This document shows positions 54,474 to 63,646 of a DNA stretch of 64,000 nucleotides, in pieces. Origin of the DNA: Sulfuricurvum sp. (GTDB taxonomy: Bacteria > Campylobacterota > Campylobacteria > Campylobacterales > Sulfurimonadaceae); the NCBI GenBank assembly GCA_030694265.1, contig JAUXYP010000001.1, positions 248,001 through 312,000 of the forward strand. The letters are read 5' to 3'. The stretch's first letter is position 1; each line of letters opens with the position of its first letter. The notes under the pieces were generated by a model. It saw only the letters and a list, made by a program, of their open reading frames with translations, was not told the origin of the DNA and made no database searches. Both the position numbers and the translations under genes were made by a program.

Positions 54474-57400
54474 ATGAGCGTTCCTCCGTTTACCCATCTG
54501 CATTTGCACACCGAATACTCACTGCTTGATGGTGCCAATAAAATCTCGGCATTGGCAGCACGGGTCAAAGAGTTGGGGATGACGTCGGTGGCGATGAGCG
54601 ATCACGGGAACATGTTCGGAGCGATTGATTTTTACCATCAGATGCGCGATGCCGGGATTAAACCAATTATCGGGATGGAAGCGTATATCCACAATGGTGA
54701 AGAGCTGGGGGACAAGAGCATCAAACAGCGTTTTCACGTCTGCTTGTTCGCCAAAAACGAGATAGGGTATAAAAACCTGATGTATCTTTCCTCACAAGCC
54801 TATATCAACGGCTTTTACTACTTCCCCCGTATCAATAAACAGCTCCTGCGTGAAAACTGTGAGGGGATCATCTGTACCTCTGCGTGTTTGCAGGGGGAAG
54901 TAAACTGGCATCTCAATCTCAACAGCGAGCGCAATGTCAAAAACGGCGCGCTTGGGTACGATGAAGCCAAACGTATCGCGTTAGAGTACAAAGAAATATT
55001 TGGGGATGATTTTTACCTTGAAATCATGCGTCACGGGATTGCCGATCAGCTCTTTATTGATGAACAGGTGATCCGTATCTCGCAAGAGGCAGGAATCAAG
55101 CTCGTCGCTACCAACGACACCCACTACACCTTTCCGGGCGATGCGCAGTATCACGAAGCGTTTATGTGTATCGGGATGAATAAACTCTATGACGATCCCA
55201 AGCGTATGCGTCACTCAGTCCATGAGTTTTATGTCAAATCTCCTGAGCAGATGGCACTACTGTTTGCGGACATTCCTGAAGCGCTTTATCATACGCAGGA
55301 AATTGCAGACAAATGTCAGCTCGAGCTCAATCTGGGCAATCCTACCCCTCCAAATTTTAAATTTACGACCGAATATGCCCTCGAAGAGGGATTGGTTATC
55401 GAAGAAGATTCGGAGTACTTTATCCACCGTTGCCGTGTCGGTTTGGAAGAGCGACTCAAACACGTTCCAAAAGAGCGTTATCAAGAATACCGTGATCGCC
55501 TCGAATTCGAAATTGGGGTCATCAATCAGATGAAGTTCCCGGGCTACATGCTCATCGTTTGGGATTTTGTCCGTGAAGCAAAACGTATGGGGATCGCTGT
55601 TGGTCCTGGGCGTGGTTCTGCGGCGGGAAGTCTGGTAGCGTACAGCCTTGAAATCACGGATATCGATCCGATGAAATACGATTTGCTCTTTGAGCGTTTC
55701 CTCAATCCCGAGCGTGTATCTATGCCCGATATCGATATGGACTTTATGCAAGCACGCCGTGGCGAGATTATCGACTATGTGGTACGCAAATACGGACGCG
55801 AGCAAGTTGCACAAATTATCACCTTTGGTTCGCTCTTGGCCAAAGGGGTTATTCGTGACGTCGCACGTGTTTTAGACATGCCGCTCTCTCAAGCGGATAT
55901 TATGGCAAAACTAATTCCCGATGAATTGGGTATTACCCTCAACGGTAAAACCAAAGGGGGAAAAACCGAAGACGGTGCCTACCAAAAAGAGCCGAAGATT
56001 CGAGAACTCATCGAGGGTGATGCGTCTGCGATGCGCGTGTGGGAATTTGCGAAAAAACTCGAGGGTCTAAAGCGTAATGCGGGGATGCACGCGGCAGGGG
56101 TTGTTATCTCCAATGAGCCGTTATGGAAAAAAACTCCTATTTATAAACCTTCTGGGGAAGAAAACTACATAACGCAGTATTCGCTGAACTATCTCGAAGA
56201 TGTCGATTTGATCAAATTCGACTTCTTGGGACTCAAAACCCTCGACGTTATCGACAGCGCCATCAAGCTGATTAAAAACCGATACGATAAAGAGGTCGAT
56301 TGGCACGCGATTGACGAAAACGATCCCGAAGTGTACAAGGTGATCCAAAGCGGTGACACGATCGGTATGTTCCAGATCGAGAGTTCGGGGATGCAAGACC
56401 TTAACAAACGTCTAAAGCCCAGTTCATTCGAGGACTTGATTGCGGTCTTGGCATTGTATCGTCCGGGACCGATGGAGTCTGGGATGCTTGATGACTTTAT
56501 CGAGCGTAAACACGGACGTCAAGCCATCACCTATACATTCCCTGCGATGGAAGCGATTCTCAAACCCACCTACGGGGTCATTGTTTACCAAGAGCAGGTT
56601 ATGCAGATCGTTCAGACGATCGGTGGATTCAGTCTGGGGTATTCGGACATTATTCGTCGTGCGATGGGGAAGAAAAAAGACCTCTCGGCTTACAACGATG
56701 AGTTCAGCCAAGGGGCGGCAAAACAGAGCTTGGATTACAAAAAAGCGTCCGAACTCTTTGACCTGATTGAGAAATTCGCAGGATACGGGTTTAACAAATC
56801 CCACTCTGCCGCGTATGCGATGATCACCTTTCAAACGGCATGGCTCAAAACCTATTATCCGCAGGAATTTATGGCGGCATTGCTAACGAGTGAAAAAGAT
56901 AACACCGACAAAGTGGTTAAATACATCGATGAAGCCAAACGGATGAAGATCTTTTTAGGAGCGCCTGATATCAACCACTCACAGCTCGAATTCTCAGCCA
57001 TCAACAAAGATGGTCAAGATCAGATTCTCTTCGGTCTAGGAGCGATCAAGGGTGTTGGAGAAGCGGCAGTAGAATCGATGCTCGAAGCCAGAGCAGAGGG
57101 TGAATTTAAAGACATTCAGGATTTTATCAATCGCATAGAGCCTCAAAAAGTAAACAAACGCGTGATCGAATGCATTATCAAAGCAGGGGGATTGGACAGT
57201 TTTGGCTATTCACGCCGTGCGCTCTTGGAGCAGGTCGAGATGATGGTAGAAACCGCCAAAAAAAGTTCCACGCTGCAAAAAGATGCGCAATTCAGTCTTT
57301 TTGGGGATGATGATGAGGTCATGACGGTTGAGTTAACCCTCAAAAACTATGAGGAATACGATCTCAAAGCACTCTTAGAGTTTGAAAAAGACACTTTGGG

Positions 57401-57998
57401 CTTTTATGTCTCAGGGCATCCACTCGATAACTTCCGAGAAGCCATTGACAGTATTAATTACACACTCTCATCCGAATTGGAAAACATCGCAGACGGTTCG
57501 AGTGCGATTTTCATCGGTAAAGTCGAAGAGATCAAGGTAAAAATGTCGAAGAAGGGATCACAGTTTGGTCTCGTGAGTCTAATGGATTTTCACGGCAATA
57601 TCGAGATGATGCTGTTTAGTGACAAGCTCGAACAGCTCGAAAAAATGGATCAGGATGAGCCGATCGCATTCAAGGTAAAAGTAACCCACACAGAGATGTT
57701 CACCCGTATCAGTGTAACGAAGATCATGACCCTCTCCGAAGCCAAAAAAGAGGCGAAAAAAGTTGAAACGAAAATCGTCGAAGCACCGCAAGAGCCGTTG
57801 GTATTACGTATCCGACTCAGCGATAATCTCGAACCGCTAGAAAAACTTTATACACTTGTTCGCCGTAACCCAGGGCGTCGTGCGATCAAACTGATCATTG
57901 TCTCAAAACTATGCGATGTCGTCATCGATTCGGCAATACGGGTGGATAACAAGGTGCTTGAAGAGTTAAGTGGTTTGGAAAATGTGGATGTGATTTAA
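54474..57998 (+). CDS. dnaE: DNA polymerase III subunit alpha
   Basis: 1174 residues, full-length replicative polymerase. N-terminal PHP domain (FTHLHLHTEYSLLDGANKI, MSDHGNMFGAI), polymerase core with GPGRGSAAGSLVAYSLEITDIDP, the catalytic PDIDMDF and a third Asp region, fingers (YRPGPMESGMLDDFI, YQEQVMQIVQTIGGFSLGYSDIIRRAMGKK, AGYGFNKSHSAAYA), helix-hairpin-helix (FGLGAIKGVGEAAVE) and a C-terminal OB domain (IFIGKVEEIKVKMSKKGSQFGLVSLMD). No polC-type exonuclease is inserted, so it is DnaE type 1. Confidence 0.97.
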   Translation: MSVPPFTHLHLHTEYSLLDGANKISALAARVKELGMTSVAMSDHGNMFGAIDFYHQMRDAGIKPIIGMEAYIHNGEELGDKSIKQRFHVCLFAKNEIGYKNLMYLSSQAYINGFYYFPRINKQLLRENCEGIICTSACLQGEVNWHLNLNSERNVKNGALGYDEAKRIALEYKEIFGDDFYLEIMRHGIADQLFIDEQVIRISQEAGIKLVATNDTHYTFPGDAQYHEAFMCIGMNKLYDDPKRMRHSVHEFYVKSPEQMALLFADIPEALYHTQEIADKCQLELNLGNPTPPNFKFTTEYALEEGLVIEEDSEYFIHRCRVGLEERLKHVPKERYQEYRDRLEFEIGVINQMKFPGYMLIVWDFVREAKRMGIAVGPGRGSAAGSLVAYSLEITDIDPMKYDLLFERFLNPERVSMPDIDMDFMQARRGEIIDYVVRKYGREQVAQIITFGSLLAKGVIRDVARVLDMPLSQADIMAKLIPDELGITLNGKTKGGKTEDGAYQKEPKIRELIEGDASAMRVWEFAKKLEGLKRNAGMHAAGVVISNEPLWKKTPIYKPSGEENYITQYSLNYLEDVDLIKFDFLGLKTLDVIDSAIKLIKNRYDKEVDWHAIDENDPEVYKVIQSGDTIGMFQIESSGMQDLNKRLKPSSFEDLIAVLALYRPGPMESGMLDDFIERKHGRQAITYTFPAMEAILKPTYGVIVYQEQVMQIVQTIGGFSLGYSDIIRRAMGKKKDLSAYNDEFSQGAAKQSLDYKKASELFDLIEKFAGYGFNKSHSAAYAMITFQTAWLKTYYPQEFMAALLTSEKDNTDKVVKYIDEAKRMKIFLGAPDINHSQLEFSAINKDGQDQILFGLGAIKGVGEAAVESMLEARAEGEFKDIQDFINRIEPQKVNKRVIECIIKAGGLDSFGYSRRALLEQVEMMVETAKKSSTLQKDAQFSLFGDDDEVMTVELTLKNYEEYDLKALLEFEKDTLGFYVSGHPLDNFREAIDSINYTLSSELENIADGSSAIFIGKVEEIKVKMSKKGSQFGLVSLMDFHGNIEMMLFSDKLEQLEKMDQDEPIAFKVKVTHTEMFTRISVTKIMTLSEAKKEAKKVETKIVEAPQEPLVLRIRLSDNLEPLEKLYTLVRRNPGRRAIKLIIVSKLCDVVIDSAIRVDNKVLEELSGLENVDVI

Positions 57999-58026
57999 AT
58001 TCATTATGCACACAAAAGCTGTAATC

Positions 58027-58047
58027 GAATTACTGTGAAAGTAATTC
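58027..58047 (+). terminator. Possible terminator between dnaE and the convergent small gene
   Basis: GAATTACT and AGTAATTC form an 8-bp perfect stem with a GTGAA loop, followed on the plus strand by atatattttcttt. AT-rich and hence weak, but placed between two convergent genes; it overlaps the stop of the minus-strand gene by two bases. Confidence 0.4.
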
Positions 58048-58357
58048 ATATATTTTCTTTATTTTCAATAGTAATGAGGATTTTTCTATAACTTTTTTTG
58101 TAATAAAAATAGATTATCCATGCGCTAATATACCATGTTAGTGGAACGAGAAAACTCAAACCGTGTGGCATTAAATGACCTTGAAGAGCAACAACAAGCA
58201 CTGTTACTATAATTTTCAGTATATACGGAATTATTAAGGCAGCAAGTACCCACATTACTTTTGTTTGTCCTGATATTTTATTTGAAAGTGCTATTAATAT
58301 AGCAGGGGCAATCGCAATTATAAATCCTAAAATAATCCCAATTATAATGCCATACAT
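58046..58357 (-). CDS. Small multi-helix membrane protein of unknown function
   Basis: The start ATG at 58357 (MYGIIIGIILGFIIAI) is chosen because GGAGGAGG lies five bases before it; the longer track ORF starts inside that ribosome-binding site. 103 residues with about three hydrophobic helices (IIIGIILGFIIAIAPAILIAL; VMWVLAALIIPYILKIIVTVLVVAL; LSFLVPLTWYISAWIIYFYY) and a basic C-terminus. I recognise no family. It is read against dnaE and the toxin-antitoxin genes. Confidence 0.7.
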   Translation of the reverse strand: MYGIIIGIILGFIIAIAPAILIALSNKISGQTKVMWVLAALIIPYILKIIVTVLVVALQGHLMPHGLSFLVPLTWYISAWIIYFYYKKSYRKILITIENKENI

Positions 58358-58441
58358 AAGAACCTCCTCCATTATAAAATTTAACTTATATTACGTATTA
58401 TAACTAAAAAAAATATTTTTTAAAGTTAGTAATTTTAATAT

Positions 58442-58467
58442 TTTTGTAGTATAATGTATCTACAAAA
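58442..58467 (+). promoter_or_regulatory. Toxin-antitoxin operator/promoter
   Basis: TTTTGTAG (58442-58449) and CTACAAAA (58460-58467) flank a 10-bp spacer that contains the -10 box TATAAT. A further TCTAC/GTAGA pair (58469-58473 and 58478-58482) overlaps the ribosome-binding site. Repeated GTAG/CTAC half-sites fit binding by a ribbon-helix-helix antitoxin. Confidence 0.6.
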
Positions 58468-58484
58468 CTCTACAGGAGTAGACA

Positions 58485-58715
58485 ATGAAAAAAGCAATTA
58501 ATATCCGTATAGATGAATCTCTATTAAGTGATTTGGATCAATATGCGCATGAACTGGATCGTTCTCGTACGTACTTGATCGAAAAAGCGGTGAGTGCATA
58601 TTTTGATACGCTTGATGAAATTATCAGTGATAAACGCATTGATGACATCAAAAGTGGCAAAAGTGAAGTTTATACTCTCGAAGAAGTTGCACTCAAACTG
58701 GGATTGAATGTATAA
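58485..58715 (+). CDS. Ribbon-helix-helix antitoxin
   Basis: 76 residues. The N-terminus KKAINIRIDESLLSDLDQYAHELDRSRTYLIEKAVSAYF is a ribbon-helix-helix DNA-binding domain (CopG/ParD/RelB-like); the C-terminal part (IISDKRIDDIKSGKSEVYTLEEVALKLGL) would wrap the toxin. It likely represses its own promoter through the GTAG/CTAC repeats. Its stop overlaps the toxin start by 8 bp (ATGTATAA). Confidence 0.9.
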   Translation: MKKAINIRIDESLLSDLDQYAHELDRSRTYLIEKAVSAYFDTLDEIISDKRIDDIKSGKSEVYTLEEVALKLGLNV

Positions 58716-58959
58716 AGTTATCATTCCAAAAACTGTTTTTAAAGAGCTTGAAGCAATTGGTTCTGAAAATCAAAAACTTATTTGGACAAAAATCAAAGAT
58801 CTCGAAAGTGGTATTTTTAGCAGTGATAAGCCCCTAAAAGGAAGTCATAAAGGAAAATTTCGCAAACGTGCAGGGGATTATCGTATTGTTTATTTGCGAG
58901 AAAATGATATTTTAGTAATTACACTCATCCGAATCGCTCATCGAAAAGAAGTTTATTAA
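58708..58959 (+). CDS. RelE/ParE-family toxin
   Basis: 83 residues with the typical RelE/ParE fold: YKVIIPKTVFKELEAI at the start, KPLKGSHKGKFRKRAGDYRIVYL in the middle and IRIAHRKEVY at the end. Members either cleave mRNA on the ribosome (RelE) or poison gyrase (ParE); the KxRxGxYRI and HRKEVY pattern leans to RelE, not provable here. Paired with the antitoxin upstream. Confidence 0.9.
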   Translation: MYKVIIPKTVFKELEAIGSENQKLIWTKIKDLESGIFSSDKPLKGSHKGKFRKRAGDYRIVYLRENDILVITLIRIAHRKEVY

Positions 58960-58970
58960 GGAAGGTAACC

Positions 58971-60206
58971 ATGCGCGAATTTAACGAAAAACTGATCCAA
59001 TTTATCGATGCTTCTCCAACACCATTTCATGCCGTGGTACAAATGGCTAATGAATTGGAAGCCGCAGGATACCAAAAGCTCGATGAGTGCGAGAAGTGGG
59101 AATTGAGCGAGGGGAGTGGGTACTACGTCACCCGTAACGACTCTTCGATTGTGGCATTTACCTATCCGCCGTCTCTGAAAGGGTACACCATCGTAGGTGC
59201 CCATACCGATTCTCCTCATCTGCGTCTAAAACCCAATCCGGTGACGAAAAGTGCGGGGACGATACGGTTCGGTGTGGAGCCGTATGGGGGGGTATTGCTT
59301 AACCCGTGGTTTGACCGTGATTTGAGTCTGGCTGGTCGGATTGTTTATGTGGACGGTCAGGGTGTGCGCTGTGAGAAGCTGATCGATATCAAGCGCCCTA
59401 TCGGTGTGGTCTCTTCACTTGCGATTCACCTCGACCGTGAGGCAAATACGAGCCGTTCCATCAATGCCCAAACCGATATTGTCCCGATGATGGCGTGCGG
59501 TGAAGAATTTGATTTCGAGTCGTGGATATTGGAGGAAGCGGGAGAGAGCAGCGGAAAACTTCTTGCCCACGAGCTGAGCTTTTATGACGTGCAAAAAGGG
59601 TCATTCCTCGGTATTCACGAAGAGTTTATCACCTCTGCGCGTTTGGACAATCTACTGAGCTGTTATGTAGGACTTCAAGCATTGATTCATACCAAAAATC
59701 CAATGATGCTCGCGTGTATGGATCATGAAGAGGTGGGGAGCGATTCGCACGTCGGGGCAGGGGGGACATTTGTCGAAGAGGTACTGCGCCGTATTGCAGG
59801 TGAGAACTTTTCTACCCTTATGCGCCAATCACTGATGGTATCGTGTGACAATGCCCATGCACAGCATCCCAATTTTCCGTCCAAACATGAAAGTGAGCAT
59901 GCTCCGTTATTAAACCGAGGCGTTGCTATCAAGATCAACTCCAATCAGCGTTATGCAACGAGCGCTCGGACGATGGGTCGGTTTGTTCAGTGTGCTAATG
60001 AAATCGCCGTTGCAACGCAAACGTTTGTAACGCGCAGCGATATGGGATGCGGTTCGACGATCGGCCCCATTAGTGCAACACGCTTGGGTGTAGAAACCAT
60101 CGATGTTGGTGTCCCGACGTTGGCAATGCATTCGATTCGAGAATTGGCAGGGACCGAAGACGCGTATGGACTGTATCAAATTTTACTGCATATTGGGGAG
60201 TCTTGA
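58971..60206 (+). CDS. apeB: M18-family aspartyl aminopeptidase
   Basis: 411 residues. Metal ligands are visible in IVGAHTDSPHLRLKP (His), ARLDNLLSCY (Asp), MDHEEVGSDSHVGAG (catalytic Glu pair) and the late His in LAMHSIREL. The family removes acidic N-terminal residues from peptides with two zinc or other metal ions. Start ATG has AAGGAAGG just before. The stop TGA overlaps the ATG of the kinase gene that follows (TGATG). Confidence 0.93.
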   Translation: MREFNEKLIQFIDASPTPFHAVVQMANELEAAGYQKLDECEKWELSEGSGYYVTRNDSSIVAFTYPPSLKGYTIVGAHTDSPHLRLKPNPVTKSAGTIRFGVEPYGGVLLNPWFDRDLSLAGRIVYVDGQGVRCEKLIDIKRPIGVVSSLAIHLDREANTSRSINAQTDIVPMMACGEEFDFESWILEEAGESSGKLLAHELSFYDVQKGSFLGIHEEFITSARLDNLLSCYVGLQALIHTKNPMMLACMDHEEVGSDSHVGAGGTFVEEVLRRIAGENFSTLMRQSLMVSCDNAHAQHPNFPSKHESEHAPLLNRGVAIKINSNQRYATSARTMGRFVQCANEIAVATQTFVTRSDMGCGSTIGPISATRLGVETIDVGVPTLAMHSIRELAGTEDAYGLYQILLHIGES

Positions 60207-61183
60207 TGATCTCAGCTGAAGAACTCAAAGCTCTTATTGATCAAACCTATAAAGTCGAAGAAGAATACGTATCTCTTCGCCAATCGTATGATCATTTACA
60301 ATCAACAATTGAACAGATCATTGAGTTTTTGCCCAATGCTATTTGGATAGTAGAAGAAGACGGATCGATTTTTCTGCAAAATTCCCAAGCTAAATTACTG
60401 GAAAATTTGTTCGAAACACTGCATTGGGATGAACAGGATTATGAGGTGACTTTTGGGGAGCGCTCGTATTTGATCAAATCGGCACTGCATAATGAAAAAC
60501 AGCTCTTTAGTGCAACCGATATCACGGAGCAAAAGCGCAAAGAAAATCTGGCGACCATGGGACAAATGGCGGCGCATCTGAGTCATGAAATCCGTAACCC
60601 TATCGGCTCCATCGCACTCTTGGCCTCAACACTGATGAAACGGGTCAAAGAGGAAAATAAACCGATTGTCAGCGAGATACAAAAGTCATTGTATCGTATT
60701 GAGCGGATCATCAAAGCCACGTTGATGTTTTCGAAAGGAGTTAGTACCCAAAAATCGGCACTTAAATGGAGTGTTATTCGCAATGAACTCAAAAATGCGA
60801 TCGGCTACTACAGTTATGCTAAAGAGATCCATTTTCAGTTTCCTGAAGTGGAGTTTGAATTACAAGGGGATCTTGATTTACTGGGGATGCTTTTTACCAA
60901 TTTCATTTTTAATGCCATCGATGCGATTGAACTCGATGATGAGCATGACGAGGGGAGTGTTGAGATCGTATATACGAGAGAGGGGGAATTTCACCGTTTT
61001 GCTATCTATGACAGCGGTATCCCCATCGTAAATGAAAAACTGCTGTTTGAAGCGTTTAAAAGTACCAAAGAAAAAGGAAATGGTTTAGGATTGGTTCTGG
61101 CCAAAAACATCGCGAGTGCCCACGGCGGGAATGTGGAGCTGTGTCGGGGTGAGCGCAAAGGGTTTATTATCACCCTTGGCTAA
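60206..61183 (+). CDS. flgS: Soluble sensor histidine kinase, FlgS-like
   Basis: The track start is a TTG at 60203; ATG at 60206 gives TGATG coupling with apeB. 325 residues without membrane segments: helical N-terminus (LIDQTYKVEEEYVSLRQSYDHLQSTIEQIIEFLPNAIWIVEEDG, a PAS-like part), H box MAAHLSHEIRNPIGSIALLAST, N box NFIFNAIDAIEL, and GNGLGLVLAKNIASAHGG. The N-terminal segment and the H box closely recall FlgS of Campylobacter and Helicobacter, the kinase that activates the sigma-54 flagellar regulator FlgR. That identity is from memory. No flgR lies in the window. Confidence 0.75.
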   Translation: MISAEELKALIDQTYKVEEEYVSLRQSYDHLQSTIEQIIEFLPNAIWIVEEDGSIFLQNSQAKLLENLFETLHWDEQDYEVTFGERSYLIKSALHNEKQLFSATDITEQKRKENLATMGQMAAHLSHEIRNPIGSIALLASTLMKRVKEENKPIVSEIQKSLYRIERIIKATLMFSKGVSTQKSALKWSVIRNELKNAIGYYSYAKEIHFQFPEVEFELQGDLDLLGMLFTNFIFNAIDAIELDDEHDEGSVEIVYTREGEFHRFAIYDSGIPIVNEKLLFEAFKSTKEKGNGLGLVLAKNIASAHGGNVELCRGERKGFIITLG

Positions 61184-63588
61184 GATTCTTTTTGGCTGTT
61201 TTCCAACTCTAAAACCAGTTTCCATGTTTTGACGATGGAATCGGGATTTAAAGAGATCGAGTCAATTCCCGATTCTACTAAAAACTGGGTGATTTCGGGA
61301 TAGTCAGAGGGCGCCTGACCGCAGATGCCGATGTATTTTTTCTCTTTTTTACACGCATCGATTGCCATTTTCAACATCCGTTTTACCGCTTCATTACGTT
61401 CATCGAAGATGGAGGCTACGAGTGTGCTGTCACGGTCAACGCCCAATATAAGCTGTGTCAAATCATTGGAGCCGATGCTGTATCCATCGAAAATTTTCAA
61501 AAACTCGTCGGCAAGGATAACGTTGCTGGGAATTTCACACATGGCGTATATTTTTAAGCCGTTTACCCCTTGTACCAGCCCCTGTGTATTCATAATAGAA
61601 ATGGCATTGCGTCCCTCTTGCGGTGTCCGTACAAAAGGAAGCATCAACTGCATGTTGGTTAATCCCATCTCATCGCGAACTTTACGCAGCGCTTCACATT
61701 CCCATTCAAATGCTTTTTTGTAAACATCAGAGTTGTATCGAGAAGCTCCACGAAATCCTATCATTGGATTTTCTTCCTCTGACTCATAGGCTTCGCCACC
61801 GATCATGTGACGGTATTCGTTGGATTTAAAATCACTGGTGCGGACAATGACGGGTTTGGGGTAAAAAGCGGCACAGATCGTTCCGATACCTTCCATGATT
61901 TTTTCTTGAAAAAAGTGCTTAGGATCGTCGTATCCACGCATCAGGATTTTAATTTCATCGGCGTTTGGAACGGTTTTATTTTCCATCATATCAATCAGAG
62001 CCAGCGGATGGGTTTTGATGGTGTTGTTAATCACAAATTCCATACGTGCAAGCCCCACACCGTGATTGGGCAATCGGGCGTAGCGAAAAGCACTTTTTGG
62101 ATCGCCGATATTGAGATAAAGGTGTGTTTGAGGTTCACCGCAATCGCTTAGATCAAGACTATGAACATGATAGGGGATAAGTCCCTCATACACATGACCT
62201 GTTTCCCCCTCGGCGCAGCTGATGGTGACGTCTTGTCCATTCATAAGTTGAGTTGTAGCATCGGATGTACCGACAATGGCGCTCACCCCTATCTCTCGGG
62301 CAATAATGGCCGCATGACAGGTACGCCCTCCGCGATTGGTAATGAGGGCAGACGCCTTTTTCATCACCGGCTCCCAATCGGGATCGGTGTTATCGGTTAC
62401 GAGCACGTCACCCTCCTCAAACAGATGAAATTCACTGCTGTTATGGATAATACGTACTTTTCCACTTCCGATTCGCTCACCGACCGCTGTACCGGAGAGA
62501 AGCTCTTTTTTAGCAGTATTGGCATCAAAGACATACGAGGAGAGGGTGAAGTTTTTTTCTTTTTGGCTTTGCACCGTTTCGGGACGTGCTTGAACGATGT
62601 AAAGTTTTCCATCGAGTGCATCCTTCGCCCATTCGATATCCATAGGAGACTCTTGTCCGGAGAGTTTTGAATAATGTTGTTCGATAATATACGCATTTTT
62701 GGCAAGATGGATGATTTCATCATCCGAAAGAGAAAACTGATGTTGTAACGTTTCGGGTGTGTTGATGTTGAGGGTTTTAGCGGTATCTTGGGGATCATAG
62801 ATCATCTGCAATCGTTTTGTCCCCATCTGACGTTTTAGAATCGTCGAATGGCGTGCCAAGGTTGGTTTGAAGACGATAAATTCATCTGGGTTTATTTTAC
62901 CGCCAACGATGTTCTCCCCCAATCCCCATGTAGAGTTGATAATGATCAAAGAATCCGATCCGGAATCAGGATCAATGGTAAACATGATACCGCTGCTGGC
63001 TTGATCGCTTCGGACCATTTTCTGAACACCTGCACACAAGCTTATCTGCATATGATCGAAGCCGTTATGATGACGATAACTGATGGCGCGATCGGTAAAA
63101 AGGGAGGCATAACACCGGCGTACATGCTCCAAAAGAGCTTCTTCACCAGAGATATTTAGAAAACTCTCTTGTTGTCCCGCAAAACTGGCAGTAGGAAGGT
63201 CTTCAGCCGTTGCAGAAGAGCGAACGGCGACGTCGAGTATAGGAAGGTTATAGTGAGCACATAAAGTGCTGTAGGCACTGACAATCTCTTCTGTAAGAGA
63301 TTGGGGAAAGGGTGTATTGAGAATGAGGGTGCGGATTTTTTGCCCTGTATCAGAAAGAGAAGTAACATCATCGGGATCAAGTGTTTTTAAAAGTTGCACA
63401 ATCTGGGATTTAATACCGGTTTCATTAAGAAAGGCACGATAAGCTCGCGCGGTGGTGGCAAAACCAAAAGGAACATCTATCCCTTTTGAGGAGAGATTAC
63501 AGTACATCTCACCTAAGCTGGCATTTTTACCACCCACAAGAGCGACATCATTATTGGAAATTTGATCGAAAAATAGGATAAATGGCAT
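61180..63588 (-). CDS. ppsA: Phosphoenolpyruvate synthase
   Basis: 802 residues: N-terminal ATP-binding domain (VGGKNASLGEMYCNLSSKGIDVPFGFATTARAYRAF, VAVRSSATAEDLPTASFAGQQESFLNI), the swivelling phospho-His domain (NRGGRTCHAAIIAREIGVSAIVG) and the C-terminal PEP/pyruvate barrel (GFRGASRY, MCEIPSNVILADEF, GSNDLTQLILGVDRDS, GICGQAPSDYP with catalytic Cys). Makes PEP from pyruvate, ATP and water for gluconeogenesis. Good ribosome-binding site (aagggag). The gene converges on the FlgS-like kinase gene and overlaps it by 4 bp. Confidence 0.96.
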   Translation of the reverse strand: MPFILFFDQISNNDVALVGGKNASLGEMYCNLSSKGIDVPFGFATTARAYRAFLNETGIKSQIVQLLKTLDPDDVTSLSDTGQKIRTLILNTPFPQSLTEEIVSAYSTLCAHYNLPILDVAVRSSATAEDLPTASFAGQQESFLNISGEEALLEHVRRCYASLFTDRAISYRHHNGFDHMQISLCAGVQKMVRSDQASSGIMFTIDPDSGSDSLIIINSTWGLGENIVGGKINPDEFIVFKPTLARHSTILKRQMGTKRLQMIYDPQDTAKTLNINTPETLQHQFSLSDDEIIHLAKNAYIIEQHYSKLSGQESPMDIEWAKDALDGKLYIVQARPETVQSQKEKNFTLSSYVFDANTAKKELLSGTAVGERIGSGKVRIIHNSSEFHLFEEGDVLVTDNTDPDWEPVMKKASALITNRGGRTCHAAIIAREIGVSAIVGTSDATTQLMNGQDVTISCAEGETGHVYEGLIPYHVHSLDLSDCGEPQTHLYLNIGDPKSAFRYARLPNHGVGLARMEFVINNTIKTHPLALIDMMENKTVPNADEIKILMRGYDDPKHFFQEKIMEGIGTICAAFYPKPVIVRTSDFKSNEYRHMIGGEAYESEEENPMIGFRGASRYNSDVYKKAFEWECEALRKVRDEMGLTNMQLMLPFVRTPQEGRNAISIMNTQGLVQGVNGLKIYAMCEIPSNVILADEFLKIFDGYSIGSNDLTQLILGVDRDSTLVASIFDERNEAVKRMLKMAIDACKKEKKYIGICGQAPSDYPEITQFLVESGIDSISLNPDSIVKTWKLVLELENSQKES

Positions 63589-63646
63589 ATTGTCTCCCTT
63601 ATATCATAGCGTACCATAACGTAGGAGAAAAAGGGATAAAAAAAGG

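Noticed and set aside
55257-55814. 185-residue minus-strand ORF inside dnaE
   Set aside because: Antisense to the conserved polymerase core; no family resemblance and no start signal.
58384-58484. tRNA or small RNA in the gap before the antitoxin gene
   Set aside because: No cloverleaf or terminator; the sequence is explained by promoter and operator repeats.
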